Positions 38,805 through 52,200 of a DNA stretch of 64,000 nt are shown piece by piece (the first letter of the stretch is position 1; the number at the start of each line of letters is the position of its first letter). Both the position numbers and the translations under genes were made by a program. Under the pieces are notes generated by a model. That model worked only from the letters and a program-made list of their open reading frames with translations. It had not been told where the DNA came from and made no database searches. The stretch covers positions 186,001 to 250,000 of the forward strand of contig JAPYMA010000207.1 in the NCBI GenBank assembly GCA_035041965.1, in the 5' to 3' direction. The DNA comes from Anisakis pegreffii. Lineage: Eukaryota; Nematoda; Chromadorea; Rhabditida; Anisakidae.

Positions 38805-41307
38805 ATGGATCATCAAGAGCAACCATCAACATCAAGCACTAGCGGTGGAGTGAAGAGGAAGCATTCGAGTTCGACAAATGACGAACGTCTTTTATCATTA
38901 TTCAAACTGTATCGCGTAAGTTTCGTCAATTTCGATCAGCAACTTTTGTTCAGCATTGAGTAGCATTCAGTTGAGATGACGTAACCAACTGCAAACTGTC
39001 TGAGAGCTTCGAACCTTTCAGGACATTTTGCACCAGATAGATGCACTTCAGAATCGTGAGTTTACCGTGTCGAACGATTACAGTGAAGACGAGGAAGCGC
39101 GTTACGATCGCAGATTACGAAGACTCACCGACAGAGCTTTGCAAATCCACAGATATTTCGTACGCAAGCAACTGATCGTTAACGATGAAGGAATTCAACT
39201 GTACGTTCATTTCTGTTCACTTGAGATTTTAACTAATTTATCACCAGACCGTAATGGTTTTGATGGTATTTGGTTAAATCTTATATAATGTCATGTTCTG
39301 CTGAAATCTGAAGCATGACTCTGCTGGTTTCAGGAGACCAGAGTCACCAAAACTTTTGGTAGTTCAAGGGACGGGCAGTCAATTTTTGGATGAACTTATC
39401 ACTGATCATATCAATAAATGTCCGGATGGCACGAAAGGTTTTCGCAAACATATGGGCGATCGGTGGTTTGTAGTTTTTGTCTTGAACAATGAGTCAAACG
39501 ATTGATAATTCCTGATATCTTAAAAATTCTCGTGACAGACGAATTTTTCATTCGACAATTTCATTTCGTTTCCAGTTACTTGGATGTGGATGATCTCGGA
39601 AAGATGATCGATCAGCTGGAAAACGAAGGAAAATATACCGGTTGTCCAAAGGATGAAGAGGGTAGAGGTAGGTTAATGGAAAGTTGATTAAGAATTTGTT
39701 GTGATTTCGACATATGTCCGTCTAACTATCGAAAATAAGTGACCGTCAATTGCCATTAGCAAAAGGCCGTTAATTACACCGTTGCTTCGAGTTATTCATT
39801 GCACATAATCATAATACACCTCCGAACGATGCAACTATTTTTGCTGTTGCAGAGAAATTCATTTTGAATACGATAACAAACGTGTCGCATCAAATCAAAG
39901 CATTCTGGCAAGACGTTATTCGCGAGAATATCGATGAAGATGAACAGTTTTGTTAGTTTACTCAACTTAATTTCACCCGTTTCATCTGAATTGCTGTTAA
40001 ACTTGAACGAATAACAATTTATTGGTTGTAACTAAAGTGTATTTTCTCTGTAAATGAGAAACTGAAGAGACGTGAATGTGACTGAACGAGTTGATTTGTT
40101 CAATTCAGTTTTTTATCGTTGAGGTGAATGCATTGTTTCAATTGAATTCAATTCAGGTAAAACCAGTGCGGAGGCGAATGAAGCTGCTGCGGTGGTTGGA
40201 AACTCTGAAGGAGAAGTGGAAGCAGGGCCGTCTCCTCCGCAAAAGTTTTCATGGCAACAAACCTCTGTGGTAAGCTCAGTTGATGTTTGTTGTGTTTTTG
40301 TACTTTTCATCGTGTACATTCTCGTGAATAGCGACCGGGCATTCATTGTTTGTGTTGCCATTGGAGTAATTTTAAATGCTCATGATGAGATTTGTTCCAA
40401 TTGTATGCACAGCTGCAGCTGTCATTTTATAAAGTTGTTTCGTTTGTTTCCTCGATACATTTTAAACATGCTTGCGAATGAATTTCCTCGGACAAAGAAA
40501 GATCCAATTATGATGGTTATAAAATGATATCAATGTTTAGAGTGAGTGATTCATATGAAGTGATTATAGTCATAAAGTGATTCGGATCATTTGTAAGCGA
40601 TGAGTTATCTTTATCGATGCGTTCTTTCACAGCAACTACAAGAAGCCGTCACAAGTGGTTCGTTATTGGTGAATGAAAGTGCCGCTGATGACGGCAAAAA
40701 CATCGAGACAATATCAATCCATTCATCGAACGGCAACGACAGTGATGAGGAAAGTGTGGTGTCGGTGGAGGATAACGATGAGGAGGAGAATAACGACAGT
40801 TTTGCTTGTACGAAAATTGAAGAGGAAGAAGAAGAAGAAGAAGCGTTGGATGCGAGTGATAGGACTGAGACGTTGTCGGATGGAGACGAGATTGTGGAGT
40901 CGGTGAAGGAAGTGGTTGATTTGGTGTGCAGTGATGATGATGGGTCACTGCTGCATAATGGAACTAGCGATGGACATGTGAACGGCTCTGCAAATCAGGT
41001 TTTGTTTTGTTTTGGTTTAGTTCTTTGCGATTAGATGTTTTTTATGAGCAGATCTTAATCATGCATTCACGAGTTGATTGGCTTGATTCGACATCGAAGC
41101 TGAGCTTCAGCAGTTCAAAATTATTGCGAAGGTTTCGACGCCACTGACAATAAGTAATACTTGTTTGTTTTAATGCTGAATGGATGCGATTTTTTCGGGC
41201 GTTTGATAGTGTCATTTATAAATACTGATGAGTTTGTTCAGGATGGAAACGATATTCCGGATGATCCGGACGATAGTGGTGATTCGTGTGTTATTTTGGA
41301 TGATTGA
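38805..41307 (+). CDS. Acidic, SUMO-interaction-motif protein resembling DAXX
   Basis: Eight exons join in phase to 384 residues: 38805-38915, 39022-39200, 39334-39462, 39576-39667, 39853-39951, 40157-40269, 40633-40998 and 41242-41307. Residues about 27-95 are helical and charged: LLSLFKLYRDILHQIDALQN, then SEDEEARYDRRLRRLTDRAL. Spacing of L, Y, I, E, S and R residues resembles the start of the DAXX histone-binding helical domain. A second predicted helical part follows (DDLGKMIDQLENEG, TITNVSHQIKAFWQDVI). The C-terminal 120 residues are strongly acidic, with eight consecutive Glu near the middle. Two SUMO-interaction-type motifs are present, EVVDLVCSDDD and, at the very end, SCVILDD. Mammalian DAXX has the same order: helical chaperone domain, acidic tract, terminal SIM. 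DAXX chaperones histone H3.3. The gene model is solid; the family call is a by-eye inference. Confidence 0.85.
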
Positions 41308-42427
41308 TTACTGGGTTCGGTTCATATTATTGCAGAAATAGATTTCATTTGCATGCGCATCTCGAATCATTAAGGAACATTGTTGAACACATACAAAAAT
41401 TCACATGGGCATTAAAAGGAATATTGTTTATGTTAATGGATAATTGATGTGCATCGATGAATCTCGTTTAATCGAGCTTCATTCTCATCAGAATTACGTG
41501 TCACTCTCCCATTCATACAACTTGTGTTTTTTGTTGACATTCATCACCTGGCTTATTTGAACTGCTCTTATTGCTCATTGTCCAGGTATTTATCAAAAAT
41601 CTCTTTTCAGTCACATGTGGAATAGTTCGGTGTTTTGTTTTGCTCTATTGCTGTTGCCAATTGCTACTGGAATATGTCATATTGAAGGGATTTTTCGTGT
41701 TTGTCTCTCAAAATAAGTTATTTTCAATTGGATATGTTGTCGTGTTTATGTTTTTGTATTCATTGAACGAATTTATGAAACTAATAATTTTGTCAACAAA
41801 CGTTTTTAAAATCATTTCTTGAAAGCATCACCGACTATCAAGACTTCATCAGTTGAAACTTCTTCACAAATGCATTCGATTCGAAAGAAAGAACGGTTTT
41901 GGTATCATCAGTCACTTTGAAAGTCCATTTCGAGTGTACGAAACGGACTGATTAACTTAAAATATATGGTAAACATAGTTCTGCACCTTCGAATTTATAA
42001 ACGATATCTTCATTCAAATTCATAACCGGTCTTATCACTTCTCTGGAAAAATATGCGCAATTCGAGTTTAACAATATCACAAACGCTATCCGGTGAAAAC
42101 TGTGATTCCGCAGGATACAATTTTGCACGATATTCACACTTTGGTCTCAGTGAGCACAATGCTATATTAACTATGGCATATGTCACGTTCAGTCCACCTA
42201 TATCCTCAGATGTTGTCAGCATTGTGATGTTTGCTGATGCACATCTTTTGGAACATAACTCTTAGTTGAAGAAGATCATATAAGTTGCTGGGCGAGTGCG
42301 TGAATTTCCTGAGGTACAGCCAGCAGTACAAATCACACCTTGATTTAATTGACCACATCGCCGCTTACTATGGAGATCGCAGATGTCTTGCTTATGAAGC
42401 CATTAAATTGGTGTCCTATACAGTTGT
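41308..42427. other. Spacer downstream of the DAXX-like gene
   Basis: No gene is supported. A minus-strand frame (42010-42222, overlapped in another frame by 41952-42137) looks protein-like but has neither recognisable domain nor partner exons. Confidence 0.45.
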
Positions 42428-43119
42428 GTTGCTCATTACTGCAATCGATTATGATTGCATGAAAAGCTATTGTCTATGACACGCTCACTTCGAACTGTTT
42501 TGCATGGATTCTCATTCTTTTCAGACGTGTTGTATTCGCTCTCATAGCTATCACATGCGAATGTCGTTCTATTGATTAGATTTTATCATTCTCTTCGTCT
42601 CAATTTCACTTCACAGTTCAAATCAACTTCTCATTCTGTAGCATATACTCTTTATTGGATGCGTTGACGAGTGTTAACAACCGAAATCAACAGTACAACA
42701 ATAGAATTGAATTGCTGAACAACATTTGATAGTTAAATGGTCAGTTATAGAGTGTATCTGATAGAATGAGAATTTGACATTAATTGTTGAGTGAAATGAA
42801 TGAGAAAGTAGCAGAAGAGAACACTTTTGGTGATAAAAGTTATGAGAGCGATTGCAATAGCAAGGAAAAGAATGAAAACCTTGTTAAAACAAATGAAAAC
42901 CGTTTTAGGCCCTGACGAGCTAATGATATTCAGAAAATATGAGAATAAAGAGTAAAAGTTAACCGCAATTACATACCCGAGTTAAAAAACACCATCACAA
43001 TTGCGTTTTATCGTAACATAACAATTGCACGAAATACTGATTTCCCGACCTCCTCCATCAACCCTTCACACCTCCAGGTTGCTCGAAATGGGTAATTTAA
43101 TCCCCTATGAGAAACACTG
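42428..43119 (+). mobile_element. hAT-like non-autonomous element, copy 3 (left end missing)
   Basis: The block is nearly collinear with the interior and right end of the copy at 32038-32856. Homology starts at the segment TGCAATCGATTATGATTGCA and ends at TGAGAAACACTG. The left terminal repeat is absent, so the copy is truncated on that side. No coding capacity was seen. Confidence 0.72.
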
Positions 43120-45517
43120 CTCCATGGAAAAGTTGGCAGTAAGAGGAGCATTCGATGCACGTCAATTATGCAATTATAAACTCTATGCATGCTCGAGATG
43201 TTCTTGTATTAACCATGATACTAGCCACCAAAGTGTTGTTGATCAATCGAAAATGGAACGACTCTTTGAGCAAGCAAATCCCTGTATTGATCACAACCAC
43301 TAAATAATATAATTTTATGCACGAATGAATACTTTCATATGATAATCAACATAGAACAGTTATGGAATTCAATATACTACAACCACTAAATATGAATATG
43401 AATATAGTCATTTATATGTTAATATGGAGTGGCTTTCAAAAATTCGCAGGTGTGCTCATATTAATGACGCAAACAAGACAAACTGAATGATATTTCGTAA
43501 CGAAATGATGATTACTCAAACAGTCACTACAAATTTCACTTGATGCTTAATAGAATAAAAATTATGTATGTTATTTGACTTATACTGATGACACGTTCGC
43601 CATACTCTAAAAATTGCCAGCAGAAACGATGAGTTGTCACATTAGTGCAAGTAGAAGCCTATGATAACAAGTTGCGATCGGTTCAGCAATCCATCGTTTC
43701 TAGTCCGCATCGAATGATTGGAACGCTTTAATCATTCGCTCCATTATTATACTGCCAATAATAATTGCTAATACAGTTATCAATGACGATGTAATTGTAA
43801 CTCTGGCGATTGCAATATTATCACTATCGTCAGTAATGTGATCGAAACTGTTCGTGTTATGTGATAGTATTCGTGTCAGTAATGTGATCGAAACTGAACA
43901 GAATTCGACAAATCTTTAACGTTACCAAAATACTGTTCTGCTTGTCACAATAAGCTCGTAAAATGGCGTCAAGAGTGTGTATCGATCGGAATTAGGAGAC
44001 AACAAATACGATATTCAGATAAAGTGCACACACATTCCGATAACATCACGACGAATCATTCAAATATTGACACATGCTTTATCACATGTACTGTTTGATT
44101 CCAGTATTTATTCCGAGCACATGGCTCAGCTATCAGTACTGATCATAGATACGATCAATTCCTTCCTTTCTTGACGTTCAATCACCGATAAAAGCCACGC
44201 TATTTCGCCAGTTTATTGCAGTACTCTTCGTCTCCATCCTGTCTTTAATTTAGTCTAATTAGTGCTGTGCGAGTCCAAGCGAATCTTTACGAAAATAGCC
44301 ATATGATACTGCCTATGCTATGCAAACAATAAGCGGCGCAAGTCACTGGCTTAAGCGGAAGCGAGACTGAAACGGAATGGCGTGAAAGCTGAAAAAATGC
44401 TAAGCGAAAGAAGAATCTAGCAATGTTTGAATAAAGCAATGAGCGCAATTGTATAAGTGATTGTAAATATCAGCGTTCAATTTAAATGGATAGCAATTAC
44501 GGTACAGAAAAGGGAGGTGGAATGGAATGGTCTCGAAGGTGGTGACAAGACATCAAGCACAGTCTTGACAATGCTTTCTTTCAATTTCTAGAAAATGTAT
44601 CTGAGATTGATTAATTCAGTTGATCACTCAGACAATACGAACGTTTCGATCCTATCAAACATACTGATACTGTAAATTCATCGAATACCTTCCATCTGTT
44701 TCTTGCTTTCTCCAACGTTTCTCTGTTCAATTTTCTCATAAACCAGCTATAACATTCTTCTCCAACAATTAATTACTCTTGTCAAAGTCTTTTTCATTAA
44801 TATCTTATTCAATCTTCTTAATACCCTCTCTGTATATCACCATTTATGAAAAATTGACTAAGTTGACCGATCATGGCTTGAATAATCAATCATCTCATGT
44901 CTCGTGCTGTTGAACCTTCTAAATTCAACTGAATTCGATATGTGTTTCGTTCGATTTCCGATGACTGTTAATCGTTGTGTGTGTGTGTGTAATCAACGTT
45001 ACGTTTGAATGAACAGCTATCTAACTGAGAATTCCAAGCTCAGCATCGCTAATATTCTGCAAGAAACCGTTCCAGGAGGTCACCATCCGAATGGTTCCAT
45101 CAAAAACAGTAACGTTCCATCTTCTGCTCATTCAGTTGTCGTTGAGGTGCAATTGATTACGATCTTTGTTTTTTTTTCGCATCTTCTCCGCAAAATAGTG
45201 GGAATAAATTTGATCTCAAAGTATGATCGTCGAATAAGAATGATGGAATTTCGAGTAGATCTGATAACCACGAATTGTGAACAGCATTCTGAATCGCTAT
45301 CGTACTGCACTAATTTTAGATATTTCAACGTACTTAACTCTTCAAATCACATCCCGATTATTCACGAACAAGTAGCGATGAACTGTATTCTGATTGTTCA
45401 TCCATTCCGTTTCTCCAAATAATAGTTTGCATGGACACACACTCTCTCATTCGAAGTCATTCCTTTACCTAGTTCACTCCAAAACTCGTCCTCAATATAT
45501 CAAAGTTATCTTATCAG
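43120..45517. other. Spacer upstream of the galactosyltransferase gene
   Basis: The spacer is AT-rich. A 22-bp direct repeat (core CAGTAATGTGATCGAAACTG) occurs near 43831 and 43877, and a GT dinucleotide run lies at about 44976-44991. An open frame at 45009-45147 ends at a GTGCAA donor and could be an upstream exon, but its phase does not fit the next exon. Confidence 0.45.
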
Positions 45518-47797
45518 GATGGCGACCACTTTACCGAGTTGTTCATCAAAGCTATTGTCGATGTTGAATGGAACCGATTCCTATGAGCTGTTGTCTGTTG
45601 TTGACGAATCAGTGGCAGCAATGTGCGGAATACACGGACCGCAGGACTGCGATCCGGATGAGAAGATCGCTATCCTCATTCCATACAGGTGATGAGCGGT
45701 TCTTCATTTCAATTACTACTCATTTTTGCTTGCAATTATTTAAATTTTGAATTGATCATTGGTAGCAAGCCAAAATGGAACACTTCGAAAGCATTTGGTT
45801 GACGACTTAAAGACAATGCATTCTTCTGACATCAGTGTGAAGACGATCCATTTTTCGCAGTAAATATCGTCAATTCGGATTCAAAATTAGAATTCTTCCT
45901 CAAAATTGCTCATTTCGAAAGTACTGATAGGTTAAATAACTTGTTGTGTAAATTTCACTAACGTATTCAAAAGATCTGAAAAGAATATGCGAACTCTGCT
46001 CTGCTCAAGTGATCTTGATCAGAAAGAAAATTTCTACAATTTCAGAAACCGATATAGTCAACTACAAATTCTCCTCAGTTATTTGTTGGAATTTTTGAGT
46101 AAATTTCGAACGCGTTTCGCAATTTTCATCATAGAACCAACTGATGGACAGGTGAGTATACGTGCCCGTGCAGATATTTCAACTTCCATCGAACAACTTT
46201 GTTCGCAACCTCCATGCTCCAAAATATATCACCACTCAGACTCGCTTAAACGACACTGCTGATGACCTCTGAATGATCAAATCATCATTCAACCATCTCA
46301 GCAAAACACCTCATAAACAATTTGCACCTCTCTACTCACTAATGCGTATTTTTTTAGGTGTTCAATCGTGGTAAGCTCTTCAACATAGGCTATAATCTCG
46401 CGAATACCATTGAAAACTGGGACTGTTTCTTCTTTCATGATGTCGATCTATTGCCAACAAACAGACAGCTACCGTATAGATGCCCTCGAAACGGCACTGT
46501 TCAACACTGGAGTAGCGCTATCGATAAAGATGGCTTCAAGTAGATCTCCAATTCGTAGCTAATCGGTCGCCTTCAACAGATAAATTTCCAGTAGTCTGCG
46601 AATGTTTTATTATGACAGTATGATAATGAGATGTGCGCACGCGATTTATAATCAGACATTCTGCATAATTAATACATCTCCTCCCTTCATTATCCATCAT
46701 TCTACGTGACATTGCTGGAAACGAAATCGGTGAATTTCCCACTTCGTGAACTGCTTTCAAAAAACACAAAAAGAATTGTAATCAGGTTCGTTTCAGATTT
46801 TTAAGTGAATCATTCTCTTCAGATTGCCATATAGTGGATACATTGGTGGAGTAAGTGCGATGAACACCGAGGATTTTTTGAAGATCAATGGTTATCCGAA
46901 CGAATTCTGGGGTTGGGGCGGTGAGGACGACTGTTTCGGCTATCGGTTGGCGTTTACTCTTGGGGAATTGCTCTTGATACCTTTCTCATTTGCTTGGATC
47001 GTCGATGAGTCATGCTCAATGAGTAAAGTCATTGATAAAGTTGTTAGTTGCGATTTTGATGAAAAGGTCAATCGCTGCGATTAGTATTTAAAAATGGAAC
47101 GAAGTTCCCATTACTTCAACTCTCAACAACTCAGTGTTCAGCTTCCAGCTGAAGGTGATGATTTCGAACACGAGAATCATTGAAACGGACGTATTTAATA
47201 GAATTGTTGTTCGATATTGAGATGAAGCGTTGGACAGTACATCGTCATCGTTCAGTTGATTGCTTCTTTAGAGATCCAGGCCGTAGGTTAATCGTAAGCA
47301 GATATGCATTACAGTGTTCACGGTAGCAAACTCGAAGTTGTACGTGCTCCAAACAACACTGGTACGTATACGATGTTGAGACATGGGAGCGATGAAAAAG
47401 GAAACGAAAAAAATCCGTTCGTTTTCAAGATTTTAGCTGATGTCGAAAAACAACTATGACTGATTTTCACCAATGATTGATCAGATATGATCATGCTGAT
47501 AAGCTGCTGTAGAACTTTTCAAGATTCCTTGAAAATCTTTCGTTATAATCGACTCACTTTCGGGAATATGTGAAGTGAGATATTGCATGTACTGGTGCGG
47601 TCAGTCATTTGATTGATGAAGTTGATGCGTTCAGATGTCGGCATGGACTTCTGAATAAATGGCGTGAATTATGGAATCACGATGGTCTCAACTCATTGAA
47701 ATACCGACTGATTTCATTTGATCTCTACAATCGATTCTATCACATACACGTCGATACTCAACCACCTTCAGATATTTGCGGAATTTTGAAAAGTTAG
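45518..47797 (+). CDS. Beta-1,4-galactosyltransferase family (GT7) enzyme; 5' end unresolved
   Basis: Exons 45518-45688, 46046-46151, 46358-46539, 46823-46945, about 47315-47441 and 47635-47797 encode the GT7 catalytic domain. Motifs in order: KIAILIPYRNRYSQL; FIIEPTDGQVFNRGKLFNIG; CFFFHDVDLLP (metal-binding DxD); LPYSGYIGGVSAM; FWGWGGEDDC; then a tail with YTMLRHG and DGLNSLKYRL. These enzymes add galactose or GalNAc in beta-1,4 linkage in the Golgi. The GEDD motif normally continues with Asp; here Cys follows. The residue equivalent to the Gal/GalNAc gatekeeper appears to be Tyr. A type II signal anchor is expected, but none was found, so the N-terminus is missing from this model. The acceptor at 45515-45517 sits one base before an ATG, so an internal start is possible. 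The 47441/47635 junction is not phase-consistent as drawn. Confidence 0.9.
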
Positions 47798-49259
47798 TTG
47801 CCTTAATCGAATGTCAACTAGCAGCTTTCGATTGGTTGCACTCGTTCTGGGATCAGACAAACTCCGAGAAATACATTCGATGATGAACGAATCTATCATC
47901 AGTTCATTTCGTGGATGAGTCGCTAATAGCAGAATGAGGAAATCCAACTTGCTGAACGAAATTCTTTAGGTGTCAGGAATGGCTCTCCTAATAATGATAT
48001 ACTGATTGCTGATTTGACATTCACTCTGCTAAGTGCTGTAAAAACAATGAATTTAAAGAATGAATTTTGATCAGTACTATAGCTTCGTACAATATATTTG
48101 ATCCATTCTCTAGACGGACTGCACGCCAACCACTCGACAAGCAACCTAACCTCCACAGGAATGGCTTCAGTGCTCAACTTCACGATTGTCGACCACTGTG
48201 GTAGCTATGGTCAATTTCCGACAATGACAACTGTATCGAATTTATCCAACGGTATGACAATTGGACATTTAAAAAACTCGATCATTTCGAAGGGTTCCAT
48301 TGCACAATTCGAAGATCTTTGCACGGTTGTTCAATGTTATCATTTTGACGTTCACAGAAACAGTGACTAGAAAATTTATTCACTTCATTTGAAATGAACA
48401 ACGATTTGGACTAAATCCGAAGCACCTTCCGATGAACACTTTCAGGCAATTTTACCACATAATCGTGGCTGTTTCTTCACTCATTTGTAAAAATGTTTCA
48501 TGGTAATAATAAGCGTAGTATTCATTAGTGAATTTCGTCCAGCAGAATTTCTTTTCATGTTGATATCAATTCATTAATTTAGGAACATTGATAATTCTGA
48601 TGATGTTGGTCATGATCATTTCGTTCTTCACAGTGCATATTTTTGGCAAATTATTACGAATAAGTGGGATCAACGTTGGATGCACGTCGACACGAAACGT
48701 TTTGAACTGCATTAAACAACGAACGTAATTTGAGGAGACTTCAGTGAAATGAATGAATTTCGGTGCCTTTGAACAAACTCACTTTTAGGAGGCTATTGTT
48801 CGTTTTTTTGTGATGACACTTTTCTGTGATAATCTCTGTGATATGTTTATGCAGAAGGGATTTTGTTTTACGAATTCATTTATTTTTTGGTGTGTAGATC
48901 GATGTTTTTCGATGATTGATTTATGCTTTGAACCACAAACACAAAAAAAATATCACAACAATGCAAATAATCACGGGACACGTCATCTGATGATCAACAG
49001 AACGATTGAATTTGACGTTGCTAAAAATTTTATAATTTTAACCTAACCTCACTTGTAAAATTTAAACAGCTTATTCGTAATATTCATTAAGATTCTCTAA
49101 TAATGCATCTGAAAATCAACTGTCAATGATAAGGCTAAATAAACGTTTCATTACAAATCAAATTACAACCAATCGAATAAGCAGAGACGAAATATTAACA
49201 AATCAATCAGATCATCCCTTCAAGTGAACTAGGAGAGAGTCTTGAGCATACAACCCGTT
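47798..49259. other. Spacer between two convergent genes
   Basis: The spacer separates the galactosyltransferase and RABGGTA 3' ends. Overlapping frames on opposite strands at 47923-48370 are not supported by splice structure or homology. Confidence 0.5.
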
Positions 49260-52200
49260 TCAAAGCCAACATCGGATCAATCTGATGCGTGATGCGCGTT
49301 GGTGAACTTGTTCATAAAGCCGTTTGCTCTGTCCTTCGTCTGCTGACAGTGGCGTTTCACAGAATATGAATCGTTGCAGTGATTTCGACTCGATAACTGA
49401 CCACACATCTTCAACTGTTGATATGTTCGTGCTGGCCACTGAGAGGAATTCCAAGCTCGGCAATATCTCGCAGATGTTCGATAAACTGAAATGATTATAA
49501 TTTCATCTCATTATCACAGAAATAAAAAGCAAATCCCATCTCTCAATCATATCCCAATAACGCGATATCAACGAACGATTCAACATTCATTCATCGGTCT
49601 TTGACCGTTCGACGACACTATCGAAAGCAAAAATGAAGGGCATAATTCCAAAAGTATCAAAGGAGATGAATGAAAAAAAAGAAAAGAAGGTAATAGAAGG
49701 TAAAAAGTGACCTTCGAATGGGATTTTCATTCAGTGTGAGATGTGTTAAACGAGGGAATATCGCAAATGCGTGAACATCTTCGATTAAATTATTCGACAA
49801 ATCAATTGTGTTTATAAAAGGCGATAGCATTTGTAACTGCGTCAAACTGAAATTTAAAATAATTTCATCAATCAATTTTGTTTCTCGAAATCGAATCGAA
49901 TTTAATGTCCAAAAACTCCACTGAATAATAATAATAATAATGCATGCTCCAAAGCTGACGTTCCAAAATAAAAATCACAACTCAGCCGAGGGTTCCCCTA
50001 AAACCAATGAAACTTATTTCGCCCTCTTGGCTCACCACAAAGAAGATATTTCGGGAAAATAGTTTTACTCCCATTCAAAAAAGGAGAAAGACAACGTAAA
50101 ATGAATATCGACAGCAATGCAACAAACCTATGAAGTTGCATATTCCTCAAGCACAACTCAGCACCTTTCTGATTCGATCGAATAATATAATCCAGATTCG
50201 TCTCGTCTCGTTCTTCGCCCTCACTCTTGTTCACCGTTCTCAGATACGATAGCAACCGATACTTATCAATCAAGTCCCAATACATTGCCCTTCGTTCCGT
50301 ATCGAGTTCATTTGCTAATCGCTCTAAATTTTTCAATATCTCTCGATGATTTCGCACCACATCCAACTCGATCAAACAACGCGTCAATGTAAATAACGGT
50401 CTCTGGAATGAACAAATAAATTTTAAAAAACCGAATAAATAAATGAGTCAGTGAATGGGACTGTCGATTCATAATATCTTGTCAAACCATTATCCTTATT
50501 AGAGCGTTGTCATCTGGAATGCTCCAACCAATCCTATCACTGTTTTACAAAGTTTCCTCTTAAAATCAGATAAGTTCAAGAAATCAACAAGCAACTTACC
50601 TTAACCAAATGTAACTGATTATTAACATCGAGCGATAATTCCTCAATCAATGCGTTACAGTTCTCAATCACACCGTTCAGCGCACTCTGTCTGGCTGTTG
50701 ATAGATCTTTTTCGGTGATATTGAAATGTTTATGCAAATAATTCATATCCACAAAACCCTCTTCTGGTTCTATCTCGTCAAGTACCAAACCTGCACTAGA
50801 TTTCAATATTGCCTGTCCTAATCCTTCGTTGCAAGTGATCATAAAAACCCGTGCATACTTAGTCATCGGATATACAGACACCTGAAAGATTCCTAAGTCA
50901 GTTGTTTTTAATGAATGAAAATATAAAATGCCAAGTGGAAGTTCGTTAATGATGTGAGTGCGTTAGGCCTGAAATAAATTACTGACTGAATTCATCTTTA
51001 AAACATACGAACGTAGACTTGAGAGAAATTCAGAAATTACTCGATGAACAAATTACTGATCTCTACTTATACACGACACTTACTGGCTTATAATTGATAC
51101 TGGAATGTTCAATTGAAGGGAATGTGATGAAGTGGTGCACATCTTCAACAGATACGGCATTACTGAACAGTACGATCGCATTATGACCGTCAGCATAAAA
51201 TGTTATACTGATCACTTGCGTATTGCTTTCATCTGAACAGAAACACCATGAAATGGCCCTTTCAGGAAGCTTATCAGCTTATCAGTGATTTCAGTTCATA
51301 TATTTACTGAGCAACTGCGAGGAATCGTAGAGCACGAAAAAGAATACAAATGGTAAATTAAGCCACCTATTGCGCTATGAGGATCCATTGCAATCAACCA
51401 TTCCGTATACTTCCACGCACTCTGATCTTCTGGATCGGTAAAATAAGCATTTGCAAGCTTCTGCAAAACGACTAGATGAATACTACGAACAAGAAAGGTA
51501 ACAAGAGGCTAAAACAGCAACAAATCAGAAATGTTTCTTCATCGAATATGTGATCGTCACAAGAATGCATACCTTCAATTCGCGTTCTATTATTCCCTCC
51601 TCTAAAATGACATCCGAATCAGACGGTGAAACTGAAGGTAACAACGTGGAGCGATAATGCCACGCCGAATAATTGCTGAAGTTTGCGTTTATCATTTGAT
51701 CGGTGAATCTGAAATTAAAATTAACGACATATTTCACCGAGGAAACCAATTCAATATAAGGAACAGATCTAGTTGCTGTGAGAAATGAACCCCATCAAAT
51801 TCAAAACATCGAATTTCTTTGCATTCCGAATTTGAAACGTACTTCAACTCTTGCTCAGGTGTTATTCCAGCAAGTTGAATAACGAAACGACGATGGTCCC
51901 AACAATGAAAATTTCGAGAATCATACTGCAGTGCCTTATCAATCATTTTCAACTCGGACTCAATGTTACGATTGGTCATTCGCTTCAGCGCCCATGCACG
52001 ATGGAACCATGCACTGTACGATTTTGGATTCTCCTGAAACAAAACATAGTTTTTGCTGTTTCTCGGCAAAATTTCAATTTCCTAGCAAGAGATCAAGATG
52101 AGGGGCTGAAAAGAGACTTCAACTATGAGCAGCATTAACCTTGAGGCATTCTTCAGTAAGAAACATCTCTCCGGACAGCATCAAATCGTTACGTTTAATC

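Noticed and set aside
40649..40948. Minus-strand Pro/His-rich frame
   Set aside because: It is the antisense shadow of the Glu/Asp-rich exon of the DAXX-like gene.
45009..45147. Candidate first exon of the galactosyltransferase
   Set aside because: It ends at a usable donor but in phase 0, while the next exon needs phase 2, and it contains no signal anchor. Noted in the spacer entry only.
48098..48370. 90-codon frame between the convergent galactosyltransferase and RABGGTA genes
   Set aside because: No domain, no convincing splice context, and an overlapping frame on the other strand is equally long.
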